DNA of 64,000 nucleotides from Lanius collurio (lineage: Eukaryota > Chordata > Aves > Passeriformes > Laniidae). The stretch lies in the NCBI GenBank assembly GCA_020086605.1, contig JACBWW010000017.1:11458032-11522031 (forward strand), in the 5' to 3' direction. Below the pieces are notes generated by a model, which searched no databases, was not told the DNA's origin, and saw nothing but the letters and a program-made list of their open reading frames with translations. Position numbers and translations under genes: made by a program. This document shows, in pieces, positions 1-11,059 of this stretch; the first letter of the stretch is position 1, and every line of letters begins with the position of its first letter.

Positions 1-1564
1 GCTGCTTGGCCTGCAAGTGAAGGTGGCCCAAAAGGGAGAAATGAGTGTGTGTGTGCTGGGCCAGCTTCACACCAGGTGACAGCTAAAGGACTGGAATCTT
101 TCTAACTAGGGAGGCACTTTCCTCAGAATTTATTTTTTCAGGCTTTTGGGCCAGTGGAACTGGAAGGGATTGCTACAGGACTAATGCCAGGAGAAGCTCT
201 GGAAAGTACAGTCAGGCCCCATAGATTTAATGTGAACCTTCTCAAACTGTGTGAATTTGGCAAGTTGAGTTTCCAAGTTCATCTGGCTGAGATGCTGATG
301 AATCAAAGAGAGAAATCTTTTCACTTGGGTCCAGGTGCAGCAAGATAACTTGTTCTGGCAGCCTTTCAGTGTCCCAGAAATCTGCAATGATGTATGCTGA
401 AGTGTATGCCCCTACCCTACGGGGCAGAGTTCACATCTGCAATAAACTTGTATAGCCTAAACCATGTCCAGAACACGACAGTGCTTTTCAAAAGAAGCTG
501 GCAAGTTCTTACCATAGCCTTCAGCAGTTGCAGTTCAGCCAGCTGATTTAATAAAGGACTTCAATATATGTTCTGCTTCCAAAAACCAGATTTCTCTTTA
601 CTGCCCAAAAAACAACAATCAACTTAGGGGAAAAAAGTAGTTTGCAAATAGGATTGTTTTCTTCAAACTGTGTGTTAGGCTGCTTTCCTGCTCAGCTGGC
701 ACTGCTTTGAAACATGCATGTGAGTATTTAACATGCTAATTAAATGCCTTGTGTCACACATTCACTGCCCCCATTTAGCACTTATTTGAGGGCTCTCCAA
801 GGAGCCTGTGTCCATGTCCACACTGGGGCAGCACCGCTGCCCACACTGGCCCCAGTCTCAGGACAATGAGCACCGAGCCCATCACGGTCACCACTGGGTC
901 CCCTTGGTTTCCCTAAGATATGGGATGCTTAGAAATGCTGAGCAGCTCGTTCACACATAATAAAATATTATAATGATTTATTACATAAGAAACCTTTGAT
1001 TATATTTCATGAGCTTCCATTATATTGGTTTATTAGAAGAGAGATGGTCCTCACTAAAATAAATTCCAGAATTAAACTAGAAACATTATTAGACATATTT
1101 GGGGATATAAAGGTCTCATCTATGGGCAAGGCATGTATTTTTCCAAATGTGAAAATACAAAGATCCTTTTAAATGTGAGGAAGATGACAGACAGCAATAG
1201 TACAGTTTTCCAAACTGCTATTTTAGCTCTGATGAAAGCTTGTTTTCAGGCTGTGTATTATTTCTGTGAGCAGTCTTAGATATGAGAAATATCTTAGATA
1301 AGGTTTGGAAGCAACTAGGTAAGAAAACCTGAGTTTGTAGTAGCTGCTTACTCAATTCTGCAGTCTGAAAATAAGGGAAGGAATGGTTTTGTCCCAGAGA
1401 AGCTGAGTGACACCTTTGTTGTGCTTGACTTCCAAATTACCTCAGGCTTCTCTCAGGACAATTTATTTTCCACTTTACTATGAATTTATTAGATGGTTTG
1501 TGCGATACATTATAAAACCTGGAAACACAGAAGCAAGATCCATTGTACTCATGTTTTGCCTATC
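1..1564. other. Intergenic stretch, no gene seen
   Basis: AT-rich sequence with only short chance reading frames. I see no splice-bounded exon, RNA gene or clear repeat boundary before the ACCAGC duplication at 1565. Confidence 0.5.
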
Positions 1565-1570
1565 ACCAGC

Positions 1571-1875
1571 TGTTGGGATACCTTACCCTAAGTCCTGGTG
1601 GGGGAGGGACCCTGGAGTGTATGGGTTTGCTCCTGTCCCTGTCCCTATGTCACATGTGGCCTGTGCCTGTCTTCTGATTGGTTGTTGGGGGTTCCCTGGG
1701 CTCGGGAAGAAGGGGGTAATCTCAGGACTGTGAGGTCAGTCAGCCATGGGACCTCAGTCATGATGAGGCTGGAGGGAAATAAACATCCACAACCAACCAC
1801 AAAACATTGCTTCATATTTCCTTCCAACGTTCATCGCTGTCTTATATTTGTTATAAGTACTCCCCACTTGCAACA
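1571..1875 (+). repeat. 5' LTR of the endogenous retrovirus
   Basis: Starts TGTTGGGATACC and ends TTGCAACA. It contains a poly(A) signal AATAAA at 1778-1783 but no strong TATA box. It aligns end to end, without gaps, to the copy at 4984-5288. The sequence just after it starts TGGTGGAGAATG one base beyond the LTR, where a primer-binding site would lie; I could not assign the tRNA. Confidence 0.88.
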
Positions 1876-1975
1876 ATGGTGGAGAATGTTGGGGTATGAT
1901 CCCTGGAGAAAGTGATTTGTGAGTAAACTCTGGATATCTCTTCTTGCTTTCATTTTGCTGTCCCATCTCTGAACT

Positions 1976-2224
1976 ATGGAGGACTCATGGAAAGACTCAT
2001 GGCTGTCTGAACTGCAAAGAGACATTTACTTTAAACTTAAATAGGTTCTTGAATGGCGATATGTAGATTTTAGTTTAATTCAAGCTCAGAAAGAACCAAG
2101 ACACTTCCTGGCATGGTTGTTTAAAAAGTTCTTCTACGTTTCTTGGGATTTGATTCTTACCAACGACTTTTGGGAGAATGTTTGGACACAATTAATTTCT
2201 GAATCAAAATATATGCCAATGTAA
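1976..2224 (+). pseudogene. Gag matrix-like remnant, interrupted
   Basis: A frame opens at ATG 1976, about 100 bp after the 5' LTR, where a retroviral gag would start. It is broken by TAG at 2042-2044 and ends at TAA 2222-2224, about 82 codons in all. The aromatic and basic stretch after the first stop (for example WLFKKFFYVSWDLIL) resembles the start of a retroviral matrix domain. Position and composition are the evidence; homology was not tested. No capsid or nucleocapsid motif follows, so gag is both interrupted and truncated. Confidence 0.5.
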
Positions 2225-2239
2225 AAATATTTTCGTGAA

Positions 2240-2720
2240 TATTACTTAATTGCAGAGACTGTTGAGCAGTGTTGGCTGTGTCCCGCTCCTGTTCTAGTGG
2301 CGAACACGTGGTCGAGCAGTGTGCTCACTGCAGTGGGCTCCTCCATTGCCCCGGAGACCGCACGGCCTCGGCCGTGAGCGCCCAGTGCACTGCGGGCGGC
2401 AGCAAGGGAGCTCCCACGCATGGGAGGGCTACTGCGAGCCACGGCGGTGGGAGTGAAGCCAGGCGTGGTGGGAGTGGGGCCAGCATGGGCTGCGGAGTCA
2501 GTGGTGGACCACGTGGCGCGCGGCGGCTCAAGCCCCGCGCCAAGAAAGGCAGTGGTGATAACAGTAGTTGATATGGTGACCGTGGTGAGCCGCGCTGAGC
2601 CAAGCCGGAGACATACGAGTGACGTGGTGGTGGCGGCGAGGGGAAGCCGTGTGGGTCCTTTGGAGCGGCCTGGTTAACGGGACGGTGCAGCGCGAGGCTG
2701 CGCCGAGCCCAAGCAGAATC
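2240..2720 (+). other. GC-rich stretch inside the retroelement
   Basis: The base composition rises sharply here, with many CpG, in contrast to the AT-rich sequence on both sides. All three frames on either strand are open for 60-140 codons, which is expected from the composition. It sits just upstream of the cold-shock-domain frame and could be the 5' end of the captured mRNA. That is an inference. Confidence 0.45.
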
Positions 2721-3239
2721 CTATGCAGGGCACAGAGCCAAAGCAGGGACAACGCAAGAGAGCGCAGAACCCAGAAACCCACCGCAGCGGTGCCACCCAC
2801 AAAGCATGGAGCAGTGGCCACGCAGGGGACCAACAGAGATGTTAAAGTCAGCAAAGCGGCAGCCAGAAGCAGTAGCAGTGATCCTGGCTGCGGCAGCTCC
2901 AACATGAGAGAGAGCAAAAGCGAAAGTGAAAGCGAGAACACAGACAGCAAACAGCAGCAACGCAGAAAAAGGAAAAAAGTTATCGTAACTAAAGTTTTTG
3001 GAACTGTAAAATGGTATAATGTAAAGAAAAATTATTGTTTCTTGGTGAGAAATGATACTGGAGAAAGTATCTTTGTCCATTGATTTGACATTATGAAATA
3101 TAACCCCAAAAGGAATGTTCCAAGCTTAGAAGAAGGAGAAAGGGCGGAGTTTAAAATTGTACAAGGAAGAAAGGGCACACAGGCAGCATGTGTTACAGGC
3201 CCTGGGGGTGCTTTTGTAAAGGGTAGTAGATATGCTTGA
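2619..3239 (+). pseudogene. Y-box protein-like cold-shock domain frame with one internal stop
   Basis: An open frame starts at ATG 2619. A low-complexity, Ser/Arg/Lys-rich lead is followed from about 2973 by the start of a Y-box cold-shock domain. The RNP1-side motif GTVKWYNV at 3000-3023 compares with GTVKWFNV in YBX1-type proteins. TGA at 3081-3083 interrupts the domain just after the VH that ends its first half. The same frame then continues open for 51 codons through the second half, with VTGPGGA and a final SRYA, to TGA at 3237-3239. The domain has no introns, so the source was an mRNA, and no Arg-rich C-terminal tail follows. Y-box proteins bind single-stranded RNA and DNA and package mRNA. 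Divergence from YBX1 is substantial. Whether a product was ever made is unknown. Confidence 0.72.
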
Positions 3240-3338
3240 CAATATCCTTATCCCTTTTCCAATCATACCTTTCCCTTTTATCCTATGCTTTCTGTTGCAG
3301 TCAGCCATAGCCCTAGCCAGGGTTTCCTGGACCCCATT

Positions 3339-4049
3339 TGTTATAAATAAGGGACCAGATTACCAATTTAACAATTATCCATTTATTTTGTACTACATTG
3401 TAGCTTTGTTTGAATGTAATTTTGTGCTTTGTTGTAGCTTTGTAAGTTAGGATCTCTCTTGTAGTTTAAGAAAGAAACCCACACTTTGTTGTGGAGAAAC
3501 CAGCTTCTTATCAGACCTTACATTGCTATGCAAGAATTTACCACCCCTCCTTACCCCTTTCAAAGCTGGCCTGCCTGGAGAGTAGTAGATAAGGAAAAGA
3601 CAGAAAAAAAAAAAAAGATAAGAAAACGGGCTGAATATGCAAACTAGAGCTGAAAAGACCCCTGGGAGTGTAAGAACCCCTAAAAAAATAATAATTTAAA
3701 ACGAGCCAACAAACTTTTAAGAAAAATGAACCAGGCTACTCTATAGGCAATTACTACCTGGCCAGCTTTTGAGTTCTCCAAAAAGTCACCGTAACAAAAG
3801 AGTCTATTGGAGCCACTGCCCTGAGGACAGCGAATTACCACCATCGCCTTCGTATACCCTTTGGTATACAGCCACGCCTCGTGAGGAACGCTTGAAGGCC
3901 CGGCTCTATCACAGGGAGTGATAGAGCCGAATTTCCTCCTCCTCCAAGTCGAAGCTGGGGGCAACGAAGCTGGCCGGAGCCCCCACCCGAGCTGATCACT
4001 TTTAATAAAGGCTTAAAAAGGACCATCAGTCCTGCCCTTTTTTATTTCA
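3339..4049 (+). mobile_element. Nested solo LTR, 711 bp
   Basis: The segment starts TGTTATAAATAAGG and ends TTTATTTCA. It is flanked on both sides by the 5-bp direct repeat CCATT (3334-3338 and 4050-4054). Removing it joins ...GGACCCCATT to GGACAAG..., which restores an uninterrupted target. It has a poly(A) signal AATAAA at 4004-4009. A 14-bp A-run lies inside at about 3606-3619. A 5-bp duplication with TG...CA ends fits an ERV LTR left by recombination between two LTRs. It entered after the outer element. Confidence 0.78.
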
Positions 4050-4059
4050 CCATTGGACA

Positions 4060-4640
4060 AGAGGTCCAGTGGTTTGGTTCTCATTAATCCCAGGAATGCT
4101 AGGACGGCTGTCCGCCCAAACATAAGCACCCCCAAGCTGCCTGGCGGGAAAGTTCATTGCCCAAGGTGAGAAAGATGTGGCACCCTGCACATCTGCAATG
4201 GCCACCGCTGTCCCCTCCCTTAGATCTGTCATTGGCCCAAGCTCATCCTCTCCTCCTACCTCTCTCTCCCAGTGGTTAAGCTGTGTGTACCCTTGCCTCT
4301 ATTACACTCCTTGTCTGTGGTGCTATTGGTTGTTTTATGTTTGCTCTGCCCTGAGCAGTGGGGTATAAAACCCCCTGTCAAGGGCTGCTCCTCACTCTTC
4401 TTGGCCCCTCCTCCCCGGGCCCAATAAACTTGTTCCTGTTTCTTCATCCCTCATTACTTCATCTCTCCGTGCGCCTTCCCCACCGGTGGCTGAGGCGAGC
4501 CTTGCCTGGACCTAGCCCAGCCTCCTGCACTCCCTCTGCACCTTCCCCCTGCCGTGGCAGCAGGTGAGACCATTGCCCGGCTCTTAGCCCCCTGAGCCAG
4601 CCACTCGGCGGGCACCGTGGCACCTTTTTATCCCCAGTGT
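4060..4640 (+). repeat. Second LTR-like segment with TATA box and poly(A) signal
   Basis: The order of signals matches a retroviral LTR read on the plus strand: an inverted CCAAT (ATTGG, about 4325), TATAAAA at 4364-4370, a pyrimidine-rich stretch, and AATAAA at 4423-4428, followed by a GC-rich U5-like tail with CAGGTGAG near 4560. I could not find terminal TG/CA with matching flanking duplications, so the ends are approximate. It differs in sequence from both the outer LTRs and the 711-bp solo LTR. Confidence 0.55.
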
Positions 4641-4823
4641 GTTCCCAATCAGTATTTCCATCTCTGGTTCCCCTCACAAAACCATGCTTTTCCATTTGCC
4701 ATGAAGCCCTTTGCAACGCCGATGGGGGGATGAAAAGAGGGCGGGGGGAAGAAATTAACTGTCATTTTCTAAGATTCCAACAGGTACAGAAAACAAAAAA
4801 CTCTATTCTGACTCAGTTTTCAC

Positions 4824-4984
4824 ATGAAGCATGCTCAGAGTCCTGTCTCCCTTCTGATGCGCCAAAGAAAATCTGTTTGGACACTTGAGGACTCAAAAAT
4901 TGGCTTATTTTCTTTAGAAATTGTTTTGTTATGTTTATCCAGCTGTTATCCACTGCTCATTTTATTTAAAACAAAGGGTGAAAT
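4824..4984 (+). pseudogene. Env transmembrane-like C-terminal remnant
   Basis: An open frame from 4824 runs into the 3' LTR. It encodes a hydrophobic stretch of about 23 residues (GLFSLEIVLLCLSSCYPLLI...) followed by a short basic tail (FKTKG). This is the position and shape of the membrane anchor and cytoplasmic tail of a retroviral env, just before the purine tract and 3' LTR. There is no upstream fusion peptide or disulfide motif, so it is at most a remnant. A chance hydrophobic frame is the alternative. Confidence 0.35.
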
Positions 4985-5288
4985 GTTGGAATACCTCACC
5001 CTAAGTCCTGGTGGGGGAGGGACCCTGGGGTGTATGGGTTTGCCCCTGTCCCTGTCCCCATATCACGTGTGGCCTGTGCCTGTCTTCTGATTGGTTGTTG
5101 GGGGCTCCCCGGGCTCGGGAAGAAGGGGGTAATCTCGTGATTGTGAGGTCAGTCAGCCATGGGACCTCGGCCATCATGTGGCTGGAGGGAAATAAACATC
5201 CACAACCAACCACAAAATATTGCCTCGTATTTCCTTCCAACGTTCATCGCTATTTTATACATGTTTTAAGTATTCCCCGCTTGCATCA
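4984..5288 (+). repeat. 3' LTR of the endogenous retrovirus
   Basis: Starts TGTTGGAATACC and ends TTGCATCA; AATAAA at 5191-5196. It is the same length as the 5' LTR, with about 27 substitutions between them counted by eye. The purine-rich tract precedes it directly and the ACCAGC duplication follows at 5289-5294. Confidence 0.88.
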
Positions 5289-5294
5289 ACCAGC

Positions 5295-8200
5295 AGCACA
5301 AAAGCCTTGGCGCAGCTCATCAGCAGAGCACAGGTGAGTTTCAGACATGTTTCCTTCCCAGGTCACACAAGAAAACTTACTGAAATGTTCATGTGCTTGT
5401 GTTAGACTGGACAGCCTGACAACTCTGCTGGATGACAGGAGAGGAGTAAAATGTAATTTAAAGCTACTTTGATCACTAATCTTATCATAAAGAAAACTGT
5501 GGGCTTTTTCTGCTTCCTCAACTCCCAATGATTTCATTGTCCATCGATGTCAATAGGAATGAGCATCCTGGGTGTGCAGTGGCAAGTCTGACATTTCAAT
5601 GAGCCAAAATACAGAGTCTGAGCAGCACTGAATACCCTGGCTGCTACAGATTACACAGATTTAGAAGAATGGGAGAGGACGAGAGAGACAGAGTAGGAAA
5701 AAAGGCCCTTTTTTGCCTAGCTTTATACTGACTGGAATGGAGAGAGTAATCGGCAGGTGATAGGATTGCGTTCAAGTCCTGATTTTTTCCTTTAAAATGC
5801 CTGTACAAGAGAGAGGCTCCAAAGGGTCTGAATAAACAGGAGGTGAAAAATTGTGACTCGCTTCTACTGTGAAGAAGAATTAGCAGAAGAACAGGAGTGC
5901 CCCTTCCCTGGTTTGATTGTCACTGCAATCCCAGGAATTAATTACATCTTGGTCACCAGGTACCTGGCCAACAAATGCTCCCAATATGTTGCATGTTAAC
6001 ATCCAGGAAGAATGCAGTGTGGGATGAAGTCACCTCACCACTGCTAGTGTGCTGCCAGTGACACAGGTGATAGCTGACTGCAGTTTATTATCCCTTTTTA
6101 TGCCCTCTGTGCCATCCTCCACAAAACCCACACAAAGCAAGATGTCACACCTCCTTTGCTGTACAAGCAAGGAAAGTTCTAGACTATGATGAGCAATGTT
6201 CTTCACCAGTGTGGAAAAAGTTGTGTTACCTATTTTTGTACTCAGCTTGCTTCTGGTAGGGATTTTAAGCAAGGTGATTAATATAAGTTTTTCTTTTCTA
6301 CAGAACAAAAAGCCTCACAGAAAAAGATCTGAAGGTAAAGGACCTACCTGATCTACTTCTCCATTGCTTAACTGCCCCAACAGCACATGGCCTTGTTTTC
6401 TTTTTCTATCTGGAGCAGTTTTGTGTACACCAATCAGACTTCCACCCTTCCCTTGGGAAACCATCTTCTATTACTTTGTACCTGTGTCCTTGCATAACAT
6501 ATTTTTCCCTGTCCATAAATTTATCCCATTACATGTAACCTTATCCCACATGAGCCACACTTGGTGTTTATTGCCTTCAAATACTTGCAGAGGGTTATCA
6601 TATCCTCCTCCTTTAGTCACTGTTTGGAAAAGTTTTTTATGCCGAATTCTTTCAGGCTTTTCTCATCCAGCTGTTCCCTCCCACCTCTCATCTGATGTGG
6701 TGCTCTCTGAAAGCCTTCAGCCTGTCTGTATCACCCCAGGCCTGGGGTGCACAGTAACAATGGCAGCAGGCCTCCTGCAGCCCCAGCAGACCCCACTCTG
6801 CACTGAGATACTTCAGTGGGCTTGTCCTGGCCCATGGTGCAGCAATGGCTGCTAATTGATGTTCCTGTTTTCCAGGTTTCTCTGTGTTATTGAGCAGTAG
6901 TGTTTCAGACTATTTTCCCAAGTATATTAACTTTGGTTTTCCCAGGCACAGTCTAATTTGATTATTTCCTACACATATTTCCAACCTCTCCAGCTTCCGC
7001 CATATTATTGCTTCATCCTCCCTCATTTGCTTTTGACTGCTTGGGCCAAATTACAGTCAAAGCAGATATGAGCCAGGATGTGTATCCAGGCTCTCTGCCA
7101 GCTATTTTGCAAAAAGATTACCCATTCCACGAGATTCCACCTCTCAAAAGGCATAGTGACAAACCCTGAGTTAGCAAATAGCTTTGCTTTTCCCAGCCCC
7201 CCTTGTTACATGGGCAGGATCAGAAGTGGTCACCAGCTGACCCATGTGGTCACAGGGCCTTGAAGGTTTCAATCTCCTCCAGTGACTTGCAAGGTGCCCT
7301 TAGGTCCCCAGGGAAGATCATCAGGTATTATTTCCAAGCAATTCTTTGAGGTTAGACACAAAAACGAACGTGGCCTGATTTTCAGAAGCCAAGTGCTTAT
7401 AGTTTCAATCAGGGATTTTGGCCACTGTACTAAGGAATGAAATTTTGGGCATAATCTGACCAAGAGTGGAAAGGATCACCACCTTTGAATTTCACCTTTG
7501 AAATTGCTTTTGTGTAGGTGAATGAATCTTAACAATTTGGGAATTGTTTGCATGCGTGTGTGCATGTGTGTGTGTGTATTTTAGTTTTGGAGGCAGAGAC
7601 CAGGTAGAGGAACATTAGTATTCTGTGAGAGCACAGGGACTGAAGGAGCGATGACAAGGGTCACTGGAAGTCTGTGGCCTTACTTGGGAGTGGGGTGGCC
7701 TGTGCTTTAGCCAGAAAGCTGTTGCATATTTTCCCTCTTCAGAAATAGCCTGAATCATCTCACACCTACATAAGCTGCTTTCCAGGAAGTGACCTGCTTT
7801 CCTCAATCCAACCATTTAATCAAACCAGGCTTTATTTCTCTTTTAGTTCTGTATGTAAAGTTACTCCTGGTTCATGAACACTTTCAGCAGCTGTTCATGG
7901 CCTTTTATCATTGCACTGCTCAAATTCCTTGGGGCTTTTTCCCACTCAATGACTGAGGCATCATGTCTGCTTGAACAAAGTGAATGTTCCTAACTTCACC
8001 ACCTCAGCTTTTAGAAAAAGGGGCTCTTTAGCAGGAAACTGCTTACATTTCACTAGATCACACAAGAGTCTGCAAACTAATATTTACCAAGTCAGACTCA
8101 ATCCATGCACTGTTCCTGGTACCCAGAGTGCCTGACACTGGGCAGGCAGAGTCAGCTCCATGGAGTGGCTTAATACCCTTAATACAGACCCTTAATACCC

Positions 8201-11050
8201 AGCACTGAAGTGCTTGGTAAGTGACACAGGAGTCACCTGCTCAACTCCCCTGCATGAACTTGGTTTCCTTCAGTCTCCCCCTCCCGCAGCAGACTGACAT
8301 CAGATGGTCAGAAGATGACCTAGAAGGTAACAACTCTGAAGCCTGTCAGGTCAGACATGACCCCCAAATCTCTCCTTAGCTGCAGTAGCAGTGTTATGGG
8401 ACAAAGGCAAGATAGTGCTGCCTCCACCAGCCTAATCACAGCCAAGTCTCCTGTTTCTTGTGCAGAGGACATTAGTGGAGACCCCTGTGCTTTGGGATCC
8501 CTCAGGGAGGGGAGGAGAACATCCTGCACAGCTCTAGGCAGGAATCTGAGGAGTCCTGCTGCAATGGCAAGGGCTTAGGGCAGACACCCAGTGCAGAGTC
8601 CTGGGTTCCTGGGAAAACTTAAACACCTCTGGATTCCAATGGTGGGATTCCTCTCTCCTCACTCTCTAGTGGAGCCAAGGGCTCCTTTGTAGTTAGTGGT
8701 GTAAGGGAAAAACCTTTTAGATACAATTCACCTGATGATATGCCTGCTGCCTTTTGGATGAGGTGACTCCAATCCTAGAATCCAGCAGATGAAACAAATA
8801 GAGTTCTGCTGACTATAGATCTGAGCAGAGGTGATTGATTTCCCAGACCTTCCCTTAGCTGCTGAGTGGAGCCTTGAGGTGGATCCAAGTTCAAGATGCT
8901 CTGCAAGTCTGATGGCTGAAAATGGCTAAAAGGAAGAGTAGGCAAGCAGGGCACTGCAGTGGGCCAAGTGACAAAGCCATTTATAGCTGCTCCCATGCCC
9001 TCCTTAGCTTGCCCATTCCTGGCCATCTCCTCTTGAGATGGAGGCAGGAACAAAAGCTGAGGAACTACTGGGGCTTCAGCCTAAATAATCATAAAAAAAA
9101 GTAAGGAAGGGGGATTTTGAATGGCGTAACTTTCTTGGCCCTCAAACTTTCTGTGCTTACCCAGCACCAGAATCAGGTAAAACAGCCCAGAGGCATCCCA
9201 GTTGGTGGGCTGGGAACCAATGCAGGTCCCCTGATGTCAGTGCAGTGCTCTGCCCAAGCTAACAAACCCAAGGCTTATTAGCTCAGGTGCAATGCCAGGC
9301 ACTGCATCAGTCCTGCCATCAGATCCACTGCTATGTATGTGTGACACCAGGCTGCATCTCATGTTGCTATTAACTCTCTATGCGTGGGCAGCCCTGGGCT
9401 GCTGCCTGGCTTGGGGCGTGCAGGACTCATAACCACTACCTTGCTTCAGGCCAAATATGTTAGAGACACCTCCCTCCCAGTGAAAAAGTCATAGAAGTGA
9501 GAGGGAAGAAAGTCCAAGCTCATTTGGTCACTCATTTGGATCTATGCTTTGGAAGTGAGCAAGGAAACTGCTGACAACTATCTGTCACAAGTAGTTCACC
9601 CTCACTCTATTAGTTCCCATGCCTTGGAAAAATGTCCTTTTCTTCTTGCTTGATATTAGAGACTGCCTGACTCCTCCTAAGTATCCAAATGTGTCCTACA
9701 GGTTGAAATTGTGTGGTGCCAAAATGCTTTCAAGAGACCTGATATATGCAGATAACTAACACTCACTGTCACTGTGTAGTGAGGCAAGAAGGCTGCTGTT
9801 GGTTAGTCCATTTAGCCCATCCTAACAGTGTTCCCATTGTAAGGTAAAAAACACTTGAGTATTCAGCACATAAAGTGTTTAAAATAATAGGGTTGGGGTT
9901 TTTTTTGGGGGTGGTGGTGGTGGTAGTGTGAGGATGAGAGAGGTGGTTTCTCTGCAAACTGCTGCACTGTGATCTGGCTGAATATTTCAGCAGCTGAATG
10001 AAAGCCCCCCTCCAACTCTTCTGCATCTGAGTACCCAAATAAGGGTGTATGTATTCAGCACAAGCACAGCTCTAAACCCAAGTCCCAAACATGAGCAGGT
10101 GCTTCTCCCTCTTTTCATCATCTGAGCATAGCTGATGTCTCCTGCCAATTTTGGAGGCAAGTGAATACAATGGTGATGGGGGCAAAGCAGCTGGGGGGGA
10201 CAGCAGGAAGGGGGCACGGAGGAGCCCCTGCTTGGCAAGGTGAGCGGTGCTCGCTGGGGTGGTGGGTGGCCCTGCCAGCTCTCTTTGTGCGGCTCTGTGA
10301 GGAAAGGGGGGGACGAAGAGGCAACAACAAGTGAGCGAGTTCAAAGTGAAGTCACGGAGGCCAGCGAGTCACGGCTGATCTGCACCAGCTGCAAGCTGCT
10401 GCTCCTCTAGTAAATGTGCCAACTATTTTGCTGGAGTAGGGAAGAACCACTAGAAGTGTGTGTGGGTTTGTGGTTGGTGGAGCTGGAGGTGGGTAATGTG
10501 GATCTTTCTTACTGACACAGCCATCACAAATTCCCTAGCACCTGGCATTTGGGATGTGCCTCTGTGCACAGCCGCAGCCTGGTTGGTCCAAACTACTGGG
10601 TCCTAAAGGAGAGAGAAAGAGTAGCTATGCTCTGCACACTTACTCCAGAGCAAGGAATGCCACAAAACCCTGGGTGTGCCAGGAAGTCATTCCCAGAGCT
10701 GCCACATGAAACAGGACCTCAGCACTGGTTTGCTTAGACCAGCTACCAGATAATCAGCTGTCAGGGAAAATGCACAGCCCCAAAACTGCCCCTTCTGAAG
10801 TGCCAGTGACAGCCTGGACTCAGTCCTCTTCCTTCTCTTTTGTGCCTTGAGCCATGGTCCCCAAGCGACCACTACAGTTCTCACATCCAAAGTATAGTTT
10901 TGCCCTTTTAATGTGCTTCTGGATGGACGACCGTGGTTCATGCCAACCACAGCTCTCCTCTCCAGGCTGAGATACGCCTGCCTGGAGAGAAAGTTGGGTC
11001 AGGGCAGGTCTGACACCCCGGTGGGATGTCAGGGGGGCAAATGCAGCTGC
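5295..11050. other. Intergenic stretch, no gene seen
   Basis: Only chance reading frames are present. Visible low-complexity items are a TG-rich microsatellite near 7553-7580 and a G/T-rich run at about 9896-9935. The segment around 6580-6720 vaguely resembles degraded CR1 sequence, but I could not fix ends. Confidence 0.45.
7553..7580. repeat. TG-rich microsatellite
   Basis: An interrupted (TG)n run with one CA interruption in the middle. Confidence 0.7.
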
Positions 11051-11059
11051 TAAAGGCAT

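Larger units (their letters stand above)
1565..5294 (+). mobile_element. Defective endogenous retrovirus with captured Y-box-like sequence
   Basis: Two LTRs of equal length (1571-1875 and 4984-5288, 305 bp each) begin TGTTGG and end in CA. Both outer sides carry the 6-bp duplication ACCAGC (1565-1570 and 5289-5294), which shows a single integration. A 6-bp duplication fits class II (alpha/beta-retrovirus-like, ERVK) elements. By eye the LTRs differ at about 27 of 305 positions, mostly transitions, so the insertion is not recent. The roughly 3.1-kb interior is too short for gag-pol-env, and no protease, reverse transcriptase or integrase frame is visible. It holds a gag-like remnant, a cold-shock-domain frame, two nested LTR segments and an env-like tail. 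A purine-rich tract (AAAACAAAGGGTGAAA) precedes the 3' LTR. The element is nonautonomous and broken; its family name was not determined. Confidence 0.88.

Noticed and set aside
1876..1895. Assignment of the primer-binding tRNA
   Set aside because: The sequence starts TGG one base after the LTR, but the following bases do not match any tRNA 3' end I can recall with confidence.
2240..3330. Simple processed pseudogene of a Y-box gene inserted by LINE activity
   Set aside because: Not preferred: no poly(A) tail or flanking duplication was found around the cold-shock segment itself, whereas the LTR pair and its duplication bound the whole unit. The A-run at 3606-3619 belongs to the nested solo LTR. 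It cannot be fully excluded without other copies.
6364..6855. 163-codon plus-strand frame
   Set aside because: Cys/Pro/Ser/Leu-rich text typical of random open sequence; no motif or splice context. Parts may be degraded CR1.
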